Virus record (IMG/VR): IMGVR_UViG_3300044960_000935
Location: 1 to 20,068 of that record
DNA from: a virus
DNA: 20,068 nucleotides
Strand: one strand, 5' to 3'
Part shown: positions 13,826-20,068 of the stretch, piece by piece
Position numbering within the stretch: the first letter of the stretch is position 1
How the letters are laid out: the number at the start of each line of letters is the position of its first letter
Program-made: the position numbers and the translations under genes
Notes under the pieces: generated by a model
Seen by the model: the letters and a program-made list of their open reading frames with translations, nothing else
Databases searched by the model: none
Told to the model about the DNA's origin: nothing

Positions 13826-15922
13826 TCAGGTCCCCGGGTTGAACCAGGCGCCGCGCCAGTCGATGGCGCCGACACCGAAGTCGAAGATCACGCTGACCTC
13901 GACGCCGTCCGCGCCCTGCACCGGGCCGGTGGTGACCTGCGGTCCCTCGGCGCCGTTGAGGTAGCCGTAGACATAGACCGGTGCCGCGACCGGGTCGGAG
14001 AACAGGTACCAGCGGTTCGCCCCGATCAGCGGCTCGATCACCGGCTGCACGAAGCCGGCAAAGACATTCGCCTTGCCGATCTCGCTCGCCTGCACGACCA
14101 CGGTCGCCTGGCGCGCCGCGAGCTCGAGGTTCGGCCCGACCAGCAGGCGCATGGTCTGGCCCATCGAGATCGGCAGGCCGTCGAGCGTGCGCTGCTTCAT
14201 GATGGCGGCGCGGCCGGCGCCGATGGTCGCGGTGTCGAGCGGCGTGCCGGTGCCGGCCTTGTTGGCGCGCGCGGCAGCGGTGCCGAACACCGCGGCGCTG
14301 CCGGTGGCGAGCGTCGGACCGTCGCCGTTGGCGCTGTTGAGCAGGTTGTAGGCGGTCGCGTTCTCGAACTCGGCGACGCGGCGGCCGATGGCGGCGGCGA
14401 AGTCGGTGAAGGCGCCAAGATCATCGTTGACCAGCATCGGCCGCGTCACGCGCAGGCGCCGCGCGAAGGTCTGCAGCAGCACGATCTCCTGGCTCTCGGA
14501 CATGGTGCCGACCTGGATCTCGCCGTTCTCGGCGAGCGGCAGCAGGGTCGGGAAGTCGCCGATGCGCAGGTGTCGGTGCGGCTTGAAGTCGCGGAAGTCG
14601 CGGCGGAGGAAGATCTGCCGGTAGGTCGGCTGCGCCGGCTGATAGGCGGCGAGCAGCATCTTGTTGGCGGCGGCCGCCAGTAGCAGCGGGAAGTCGGAAC
14701 TGGTGTGGAAGGCGCGCTCGGCGAGCAGGGTCGGGTTGCGCGGGACCTGGCGATCGCCGCGCAGGCGGAGGAGCTCGCCGATCATGTCGGACGGGCGCCA
14801 GCCCAGGAACTCCGCATGGCGGCCCTCCCCGCGCGGCTGGTAGCCGGGCATGGCGCGGGCGGCGATGGCCTCGGCCATGGCGTCGAGGATCTGCGCCGGG
14901 TCGTCGTGGCCGGGGCCGGTCTCGGGGCGCGCCGGAATGGACGGGCGGGGCCCCTGCGCCACCAGGGCGTCGAACAGGGCGCGGCGGGCCTGGTCGCCGG
15001 TCCAGCCGGCCGCGATGGCCTCCGCGCGGATCGGGGCGATGCGCTCGGGCGGCAGGAGGGCGCGGGCCGCCTCGACCGCGGCGTCGATGCCGGCGATGCG
15101 TTCGCGCTCGGCGCGCCGGGCCTCGGCGCGCACGGCATCGAGATCGGGCGCCGGCACGGCCGGTGGGGGCGCGGACGAGTTGGCCGGTGCGGGGCTGGCG
15201 GTCACGGTGGTCTCCTGGGGCGGGGTGGACGGCGCAGCGGAGGGCGGCGCCGACAGGGCAGCAGCCGGGGTGTCCGGCGTCGTCTCGGGCATGGTGGTGT
15301 CCTCGTCGGGCAGGGCGGGTTCGATCGCGATGGCGGGCGCGCCCTGCGGCGCCTCGCCACGCACCGCCGCATCCCGATCCACCGGGACCGGCACGACGGA
15401 GATCTCGAAGGGTTCCCAGTCCACCGCGCGGTGGATGGTCTCGCCGGTGGCGGGGTCGGCGCGCGGCTCGTAGCGGTGCACGCGATAGCCGACGCTCACC
15501 GCCCGCAGCGTGCCGTCGGCGATGCGCTGCCAGACCGGCTCGACATCGGCCGCGGCGCTGAACTGCAGCGTGGCATAGCCGCGGCCGCGCTCGAGACGGG
15601 CGGCAGTGACGCGGCCGAGCACATCGCGGGCATCGCCGCGGCGGTGGGTGTTCAGCACTGGGGCCTGGCCGGAGCGGAGCGCCTCCATGCGCACCGCGTT
15701 CGGGGACATCTCCAGCTCCTCGGTGATCAGGCCGAGGGCGGGGACGAAGTTGCGGGCCCGCGCGCCCGTGCTCCACACCACCTCGACGGTGCGGGCGGCA
15801 CGATCCACGGTGGCGGGCGCGGTGATGGCGCGCTGCGCGACCAGGGGAATGTCCCCGGCCATCGGCGCAACAGCAGGCTCCGGCGCGGCATCACTGCCGC
15901 CCGGCTCGGTGGTTTCGGTCAT
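13826..15922 (-). CDS. Prohead protease / major capsid protein fusion
   Basis: A 698-residue polyprotein combining scaffold protease and capsid subunit. Residues ~30-200 are an HK97-type U35 prohead protease: QAPVLNTHRRGDARDVLG with catalytic His93, LRAVSVGYRVHRYE with Ser143, and FEISVVPVPVDRDA. Residues ~200-290 are a Pro/Ala-rich linker that may act as scaffold. The rest is a HK97-fold capsid protein (FLGWRPSDMIGELLRLRGDR; QTFARRLRVTRPMLVNDDLG; SVIFDFGVGAIDWRGAW near the end). Lambda and HK97 use separate genes, but this fusion is a known class in proteobacterial phages. The protease would cleave itself away during head maturation. The start ATG 15922 is 50 bp from the portal stop and has a modest AGGG site. 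The C-terminus looks complete despite the abutting mazF. Confidence 0.93.
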   Translation of the reverse strand: MTETTEPGGSDAAPEPAVAPMAGDIPLVAQRAITAPATVDRAARTVEVVWSTGARARNFVPALGLITEELEMSPNAVRMEALRSGQAPVLNTHRRGDARDVLGRVTAARLERGRGYATLQFSAAADVEPVWQRIADGTLRAVSVGYRVHRYEPRADPATGETIHRAVDWEPFEISVVPVPVDRDAAVRGEAPQGAPAIAIEPALPDEDTTMPETTPDTPAAALSAPPSAAPSTPPQETTVTASPAPANSSAPPPAVPAPDLDAVRAEARRAERERIAGIDAAVEAARALLPPERIAPIRAEAIAAGWTGDQARRALFDALVAQGPRPSIPARPETGPGHDDPAQILDAMAEAIAARAMPGYQPRGEGRHAEFLGWRPSDMIGELLRLRGDRQVPRNPTLLAERAFHTSSDFPLLLAAAANKMLLAAYQPAQPTYRQIFLRRDFRDFKPHRHLRIGDFPTLLPLAENGEIQVGTMSESQEIVLLQTFARRLRVTRPMLVNDDLGAFTDFAAAIGRRVAEFENATAYNLLNSANGDGPTLATGSAAVFGTAAARANKAGTGTPLDTATIGAGRAAIMKQRTLDGLPISMGQTMRLLVGPNLELAARQATVVVQASEIGKANVFAGFVQPVIEPLIGANRWYLFSDPVAAPVYVYGYLNGAEGPQVTTGPVQGADGVEVSVIFDFGVGAIDWRGAWFNPGT

Positions 15923-15972
15923 GTGAATATCCCTGGGGGAGAAGCCTGGGACGATCTGTGGACAGGCGACGC

Positions 15973-17454
15973 TCAGCCGAGCTCCACCTGGCTCGCAGCC
16001 GCCTGGCGCAGAGGAGCCGCCGCGCCGGTCGCGGCGATCTCGACGGCGGCCATCTGCGCGGCGTCCTGGGCGGTGCCGGACTTGGCGACCCGGCGCGGAT
16101 CGGTGTCGAGCGAGATGCCGGCGTCATCGAGCAGCGCATTCGCCTCGCGGATCATCTCCACCGCCGCCCGGAAGTCGTAGCCGAAGGCGCCCACCGCCTC
16201 CGGCTGCGACACGAAGCCGGCCCGCACCTGGGCGATCAGGGCGGTGGTGTCCTTGAGCGGGTCGATCATCTCGTGCGCCGGCGGGACATGGCTGACGCCG
16301 TCGGGCATCTCCGCGCCCCACAGCCCCAGCAGCGCGCCCTGGGCGTGGAAGCGCTCGGCGATGGGCCGCACCAGCATCGGGATCAGCATGCCGTACTGGA
16401 CCTGCTCGCACAGGCGACGGAACTCGATCTTGCCCGCGCGGAGGGAGGAGTAATTGGCCTGCGTCAGGTCGCCGGAGACCTGGTCGTAGGTCAGGCCCGC
16501 GCCGACGGCGGCGGCCTCCAGGGCGCGTCGGGCGAAGGCGGCGTGGCTCCCGCCGCCCGAGGGGTTCACCACCTCCACGCTGCCCATGCCGCGGCGATAG
16601 AGGATCATCCCCGGCTCGAAGCTCTCGACGGCCCGGCCCTGGGCGTCACGGAGCAGGCCGGCCGCCGCGCCGGTCAGGGCCTCATCGCCTTCTTCGGTGA
16701 CCACCGCCGCCAGGCAGGCCTCGATCTTGGCCTTCATCAGCAGGGCGGCCTCGTAGTCGCCGAGGTCGCGCAGCCGCAGCAGCACGGGCGCGAGCCAGGA
16801 GACGTCGCGCAGCTGCCCGGGCCGGCGCTTGCGATAGACGTGCAGCACCTCGCCCGCCGGGATGCGCTCGCTCGCCATCCGGACCCCTTGGAGCATCCAG
16901 GCGCCCGGATGGGTCGGGAACAGCCAGTAACCGATCGGCGCGCCGGCCTCACCGAGAGCGATGCCCTGGATGGTCGGCGCGCCCGCCACCATGCCGTTGC
17001 GCGCGGTGTCGAGATGGTCGCTTTCCAGCACCTGCAAGCGAAGCCCGACCGGATTGGCGACCGATGGCGGCGCCATGAGGAAGCGGACGAAGCACTCGCC
17101 GCTCTCGACCACCGCCCGCATCACCAGGGCCTGCAGCCCGTAGAGGTCGAGCCGCCCCTCGGCATCGCAGGCGGCGCTCTCCGCCCAGCGCTGCCAGGCA
17201 CGGCCATGCGCGTCATCGGGCCAGCGCGTGGTGATCCCGGCGCCGACCGCATTGCCGGTCCAGAGATCGACGATGCGGGCGGCATAGGGGTCGTTGCGCA
17301 CGGCATCGCGGGCACGGCGCGCGACCGTCGCCGCGGCCAGGCCGACCTCGGCGTTGGCGCTGCCGCCGGAGGGTGTCCAGGCCGAGGCGCGGTGGTCCTG
17401 CGCCGCGGCGTAGCCGCGAAGCACCTGCCAAGCTGCACGCAGGCGTTCCATCAT
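15973..17454 (-). CDS. Portal protein, lambda family
   Basis: A 493-residue dodecameric portal through which DNA enters and leaves the head. Typical lambda gpB-family features are ARDAVRNDPYAARIVDLWTG (about residues 47-66), then NAVGAGITTRW, VMRAVVESGECFVRFL, VLESDHLDTARNG, and GEVLHVYRKRRPGQLRDVSW plus LAPVLLRLRDL. GLTYDQVSGDLTQANYSSLR is also a strong family motif. The length is close to lambda gpB (533). The start ATG 17454 has GGAG eight bases upstream; a second ATG follows at once. It is separated from the gpW gene by the VapBC insertion, where one would expect direct adjacency. Confidence 0.95.
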   Translation of the reverse strand: MMERLRAAWQVLRGYAAAQDHRASAWTPSGGSANAEVGLAAATVARRARDAVRNDPYAARIVDLWTGNAVGAGITTRWPDDAHGRAWQRWAESAACDAEGRLDLYGLQALVMRAVVESGECFVRFLMAPPSVANPVGLRLQVLESDHLDTARNGMVAGAPTIQGIALGEAGAPIGYWLFPTHPGAWMLQGVRMASERIPAGEVLHVYRKRRPGQLRDVSWLAPVLLRLRDLGDYEAALLMKAKIEACLAAVVTEEGDEALTGAAAGLLRDAQGRAVESFEPGMILYRRGMGSVEVVNPSGGGSHAAFARRALEAAAVGAGLTYDQVSGDLTQANYSSLRAGKIEFRRLCEQVQYGMLIPMLVRPIAERFHAQGALLGLWGAEMPDGVSHVPPAHEMIDPLKDTTALIAQVRAGFVSQPEAVGAFGYDFRAAVEMIREANALLDDAGISLDTDPRRVAKSGTAQDAAQMAAVEIAATGAAAPLRQAAASQVELG

Positions 17455-17494
17455 CCTGCGATCTCCACTGGAAGCCGCCCGCGCGAGGCATTAA

Positions 17495-17522
17495 GTAAGA
17501 CCCGACAAAACTGCGGTATTAC
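17495..17522. promoter_or_regulatory. Imperfect inverted repeat upstream of vapB, candidate operator
   Basis: GTAAGACC (17495-17502) and GGTATTAC (17515-17522) are inverted copies matching at 7 of 8 positions, separated by 12 bp. They lie in an AT-richer pocket immediately before the vapB ribosome site (AGGAG, 17523-17527). AbrB-type antitoxins usually bind such repeats to repress their own operon. Confidence 0.4.
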
Positions 17523-17533
17523 AGGAGCGCCCT

Positions 17534-17782
17534 ATGGCGACGACGGTCACGACCAAGGGTCAGGTCACCATCCCGAAGGAGGTGCGCGACCTCCTCGGCA
17601 TCAAGCCTGGCAGCGCCGTCACCTTCGAGGTCGCCGAGGATGGCCGTGTGGTGCTGAGCAAGGCCGGTGGTCGGCGCGGGGCCCCGGCGCGGCCCTCGAG
17701 CCGCTTTGCCAAGCTGCGCGGCCGTGCCACCGCCGGCATGACCACAGACGAGATCATGGCGCTGACCCGCGGCGAGGAGTGA
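17534..17782 (+). CDS. vapB: Antitoxin VapB, AbrB/SpoVT family
   Basis: An 82-residue antitoxin with an N-terminal swapped-hairpin DNA-binding domain: TKGQVTIPKEVRDLLGIKPG (residues 7-26), then VTFEVAEDGRVVLSKA, the classic SpoVT-AbrB signature. The C-terminal third (FAKLRGRATAGMTTDEIMAL) is the toxin-binding helix region seen in VapB proteins. It starts at ATG 17534 behind AGGAG with a 6-nt spacer. The vapC remnant follows after 1 bp. The antitoxin looks fully intact although its partner is not; it could still bind its operator, or neutralise a related VapC made elsewhere in the host. Confidence 0.9.
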   Translation: MATTVTTKGQVTIPKEVRDLLGIKPGSAVTFEVAEDGRVVLSKAGGRRGAPARPSSRFAKLRGRATAGMTTDEIMALTRGEE

Positions 17783-17783
17783 G

Positions 17784-17960
17784 GTGACCCTCGTCGACAC
17801 CAATGTGCTGCTCGACCTCGTTACCGACAACGCGGATTGGGCGGAATGGTCGCAGCGACAGCTGGAAGCCGCGGCCGTGCGCGGGCCGGTGCTGACCCGG
17901 GATGTCCGCCGGTATCGTTCCTACTTTCCCACCGTTCGGCTGATCGCACCGGCGGGCTGA
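17784..17960 (+). pseudogene. vapC: VapC PIN-domain toxin with large internal deletion
   Basis: A 58-residue remnant starting at GTG 17784 (VTLVDTNVLLDLVTDNADWA), the PIN-domain N-terminus with the first catalytic Asp (residue 5). At about residues 35-37 it jumps to LTRDVRRYRSYFPTVRLIAP, the extreme C-terminus of VapC. Family members are about 130-140 residues, so roughly 75 central residues are gone, including the conserved central Glu and the Asp-rich active-site segment. The frame is kept across the junction (nt ~17886-17894). Such a product cannot form the Mg-binding acidic pocket and is presumably inactive as an RNase. The stop at 17960 lies 14 bp from the convergent gpW gene stop. Confidence 0.8.
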
Positions 17961-17974
17961 CAGCGAGCCGCCGA

Positions 17975-18211
17975 TCACCTGCCATGGCCCCGCGAGAAGC
18001 TGGCCAGCGTCACCGAGGGCCGCCGCGCGGTGCTGTTCTCCGCCCCGCGCAGCACGGCGAGCGCCCGGCCGATCTCATCCAGGCTCCGATACTCGACGGT
18101 GCGCCCCTCGAAGCTCACGCGCGTGGTGCCGCCGGTGTAGACGGCGGCGAGCGCGGCGGCGCGGCTGCCGGGGGGCTGCGCCAGTGCCCAGGCGAGGACG
18201 GCCGGGTCCAT
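17975..18211 (-). CDS. Head-tail joining protein, gpW-like
   Basis: A 78-residue protein resembling the gpW head-completion family: LAALAAVYTGGTTRVSFEGR then TVEYRSLDEIGRALAVLRG, with the amphipathic helix, beta-hairpin (TTRVSFEGRTVEYRS) and second helix of that fold. gpW plugs the portal after DNA packaging and provides the tail attachment surface. The start is ATG 18211 in an ATGA overlap with the upstream stop. In lambda the order is terminase, W, portal; here two extra genes precede it and a TA cassette follows it. Confidence 0.85.
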   Translation of the reverse strand: MDPAVLAWALAQPPGSRAAALAAVYTGGTTRVSFEGRTVEYRSLDEIGRALAVLRGAENSTARRPSVTLASFSRGHGR

Positions 18212-18816
18212 CACGCGGCCCTGAGTGTGGGCAGCGGCGTCGCCGCGTTGACAAGATAGGACAGGCCGCTCGGCGGGTTCGGCATGATCGGCGCAGCGGC
18301 CTGATGGGTCAGCGGCGCGAAGAACCCGTTCTCGCTGCCGGTGCCGCCGCCCGATCCGCCATCGGCCGCGGTCGAGCCGAGCAGCAGCGTGTTCCCCCCG
18401 CTGAAGGCCTGGGTGGAGGTGCCGCGCACCGAGGGCGTGCCCGAGAAGCACAGCAGCAGCCACCAGATGCCAGCCGAAATCCAGCGCGGTTGCGCGAAGG
18501 GGCAGATTGCCGCGCCAGCGTTGGCAGTGTCGGCGTCCACGAGCGGCTCCTCGATCACCGCCCCCGGCCGCCCGGCGCCGTTGTCGGCGGCGAGCGCCAT
18601 GCGCAGGAGGCCCGCGGCACCGGTGGTCACGCTCACCGCCATGGCCGAGAACAGGCCGGGTCGGGCGAGCACATAGGGCACGCAGTAGAGCCGGTTCGCC
18701 ACCATGGCGAGAGACGCCCCGACGGCGCGCGCATGCTGCGAGGCGTAGAAGCGCCCCGGGACGTAGGGCAGCATCGCCGGGCCGGGCGGGAGGTAATGCT
18801 GGAACAGCGCGGTCAT
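18211..18816 (-). CDS. Unrecognised virion-like protein
   Basis: A 201-residue protein I do not recognise. It begins MTALFQHYLPPGPAMLPYVP and contains YASQHARAVGASLAMVANRL, a hydrophobic patch (PRWISAGIWWLLLCFSGTPS) and a Gly/Ser-rich loop (STAADGGSGGGTGSENGFFA) near the C-terminus. Alternating short hydrophobic strands and small-residue loops suggest a beta-sandwich structural or decoration protein, not an enzyme. It overlaps both neighbours by ATGA junctions, so it is part of the late operon. Its position between terminase and gpW is not standard for lambda-like phages. Confidence 0.65.
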   Translation of the reverse strand: MTALFQHYLPPGPAMLPYVPGRFYASQHARAVGASLAMVANRLYCVPYVLARPGLFSAMAVSVTTGAAGLLRMALAADNGAGRPGAVIEEPLVDADTANAGAAICPFAQPRWISAGIWWLLLCFSGTPSVRGTSTQAFSGGNTLLLGSTAADGGSGGGTGSENGFFAPLTHQAAAPIMPNPPSGLSYLVNAATPLPTLRAA

Positions 18817-19166
18817 GCGAGCGCCCGGATGCCGAGGGTGATGGTGCGGGCGGCGGCCTGGTTCACTGGCGCCGCGGCAAGGCCGGAGCGCAGCCGGAGC
18901 CAGCGCCAGCCGAGCAGCAGGGTGGGCGGCAGGGTCAGCGCGCGGCCGGCGGCGACGCTCAGCACCACCTCGTTGCCGAGGTGGTCGTGAAGGTCGGCCC
19001 AGGCCGTGGGCTCGCCCTCGTCGAGCGAGCCCTGGACGGTGAGCGGGGCGTCGGTCCAGGCCGCGGGCAGCAGCAGCAGGCAGACGCCGTAGCCGACGCT
19101 GGCGACCGGCGCGCTCAGCGCCTGGCCGGCGGCGATCGTGGTGCGCACCGGGACGAGGGCGGTCAT
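18813..19166 (-). CDS. Unrecognised small virion-like protein
   Basis: A 117-residue protein with no family I can name. The core (PLTVQGSLDEGEPTAWADLH, DHLGNEVVLSVAAGRALTLP, LLLGWRWLRLRSGLAAAPVN) reads like a jelly-roll module of the kind found in phage fibres and decoration proteins: a strand with sensed value, a 'W..L.D..G' turn, then 'G.RWLR.RSG'. It starts at ATG 19166 with GGAG six bases upstream, 14 bp after the terminase stop, and overlaps the next gene by ATGA. It may work with that next gene as a pair. Confidence 0.65.
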   Translation of the reverse strand: MTALVPVRTTIAAGQALSAPVASVGYGVCLLLLPAAWTDAPLTVQGSLDEGEPTAWADLHDHLGNEVVLSVAAGRALTLPPTLLLGWRWLRLRSGLAAAPVNQAAARTITLGIRALA

Positions 19167-19180
19167 GAGGGTCTCCAGGC

Positions 19181-20068
19181 TCAGCGCAGCCAGCCGCCCC
19201 GCGGGGCGAGCCAGGCGCGGGGACGAAGGTCAGGTCGCGTGGCTGGGGCAGTCGTCGTGACCGGCGCTGCCGCGTCTGCCGAGGGCGCCGCTGCCGGCAG
19301 GGACAGCGCATCCGCCATCCGCGCCCAGCGGCCCTCCCCCCAGCCATCCATGCCGAGCGCCGCCGCGGCGGCGCGGGCATAGACGCGGCAGTCCAGCGCC
19401 TCGTTGCGCTCGCGCGTCTTGACCCATTCCAGCCGCCGGAAGCCGTTCCTTCCGGCGCGCGCGACGAGCTGCTCCGCCGTGAGCTGCCGGCAGAACTCCT
19501 CGCCTGCCGCATGCACCGGCAGGTGGACATAGCCCGCGGGGAACGGATCGCCGCTCTCCTCGGTCGGCCGGGCGAGCTTCAGCCACCCGTAGGTCTCGGC
19601 CTTGAGGAAGGAGGAGCCGACCGGCCAGACCTTGAGCCCGCCGAGCTTCCGCCCCTGCCGCCGCACCTCCGTCGCCGCCGGCTGGCCGACCGCCGCGCGC
19701 AGCCCGTCCTGGCCCTTGACCGCGATGGCGCGCCCCGCCCCGGCGCGGCGGACGAAGGCGTAGACCTCGGCCGTCGTCATGCCGTCGCCGCTGTCGATCG
19801 CCGCCATGGCGACCGGCAGGCGGTGCCCGCTCTCGTGCCGCCAGGTCTCGCCGAGCAGCAGCCGCAGTTCCTCCCAGACCTGAGCCTCGAACGGGTTCCC
19901 CGCCAGGACGCGGTGCTCGACCAGCCAGGACTGCCGGTCCTGGCCCCAGGCCCAGACCGAGGCCTCGAGGCGATCGCGCTGCACGTCGACGCCGGCCGTC
20001 AGCAGCAGCCCGCCCATCGGCACGGTGCCGGGCGGCCAGTGTTCGCGGCGGCCGTAGAGCCGCTGCCA
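19181..20068 (-). CDS. Terminase large subunit (gpA family), nuclease-domain part
   Basis: C-terminal 295 residues of the DNA-packaging motor subunit, cut by the window end; the ATPase domain lies beyond 20068. The visible part is the gpA-type nuclease: LLLTAGVDVQRDRLEASVWA (first catalytic Asp), AMAAIDSGDGMTTAEVYAFV (second), then GRAIAVKGQDG, AETYGWLKLARP, GYVHLP, and the terminal TRERNEALDCRVYARAAAAA (third Asp). These are the expected positions for the cohesive-end-cutting nuclease of lambda-type terminases. The reading frame stays open upstream of the internal ATG at 20023 (WQRLYGRREHWPPGTVP), so that ATG is not the start. The C-terminal ~50 residues are a low-complexity Ala/Pro/Thr tail. 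Confidence 0.95.
   Translation of the reverse strand, partial: WQRLYGRREHWPPGTVPMGGLLLTAGVDVQRDRLEASVWAWGQDRQSWLVEHRVLAGNPFEAQVWEELRLLLGETWRHESGHRLPVAMAAIDSGDGMTTAEVYAFVRRAGAGRAIAVKGQDGLRAAVGQPAATEVRRQGRKLGGLKVWPVGSSFLKAETYGWLKLARPTEESGDPFPAGYVHLPVHAAGEEFCRQLTAEQLVARAGRNGFRRLEWVKTRERNEALDCRVYARAAAAALGMDGWGEGRWARMADALSLPAAAPSADAAAPVTTTAPATRPDLRPRAWLAPRGGWLR

Noticed and set aside
8491-17454. Gene transfer agent instead of a prophage
   Set aside because: The gpA-type terminase, protease/capsid fusion, lambda-type portal, G/GT frameshift, J and beta-helix spike follow lambda-like phage order, not the Rhodobacter GTA order; TA morons also fit a prophage.
1-20068. tRNA, rRNA, CRISPR array or insertion sequence
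   Set aside because: No cloverleaf-like segment in the short intergenic gaps, no regularly spaced repeats and no transposase-like protein; nearly all bases are in genes, and no gap exceeds about 100 bp.

Overview
The window is a GC-rich stretch, almost certainly alphaproteobacterial; an Acetobacteraceae/Roseomonas-like host is my best guess from base composition, codon use and the protein families, not from a marker gene. It holds the head, lysis and tail genes of a lambda/HK97-type siphovirus prophage on the minus strand. At the left edge is the 3' part of a plus-strand RecD2-like helicase, probably chromosomal.

Read right to left, the phage order is: large terminase (cut by the window end), two unrecognised virion-like genes, gpW-type joining protein, portal, prohead protease/major capsid fusion, DUF2190 capsid protein, GH108 endolysin, FII-like joining protein, holin-like membrane protein, DUF6441 protein, a tail-terminator remnant, tail tube, tail assembly chaperone G with its -1 frameshift extension GT, tape measure, two distal-tail proteins, DUF6950 protein, tail tip protein J and a beta-helix tail spike. 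Most junctions are tight, often with ATGA, GTGA or TGATG overlaps, so this is one late operon. No integrase, repressor or small terminase lies in the window.

Three toxin-antitoxin cassettes sit inside the operon, all on the plus strand, opposite to the virion genes: Phd/PemK (9237-9933), MazE/MazF (13258-13825) and VapB with a truncated VapC (17534-17960). Each is convergent with the structural gene on its right, ending 0 to 14 bp from that gene's stop, and divergent from the gene on its left. They look like independently acquired morons that could be expressed in the lysogen and read antisense during late transcription.

Several genes are broken. The helicase has a +1 shift at base 21, J has one near 3382, DUF6441 and the tail terminator are joined out of frame near 11110, and vapC has lost its middle. 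If these are real rather than sequencing errors, the prophage is defective in its tail while keeping its toxin-antitoxin genes. The best molecular signal is a complete programmed -1 frameshift element in the tail chaperone gene: slippery GGGAAAC, a 6-nt spacer and a 9-bp all-GC stem.
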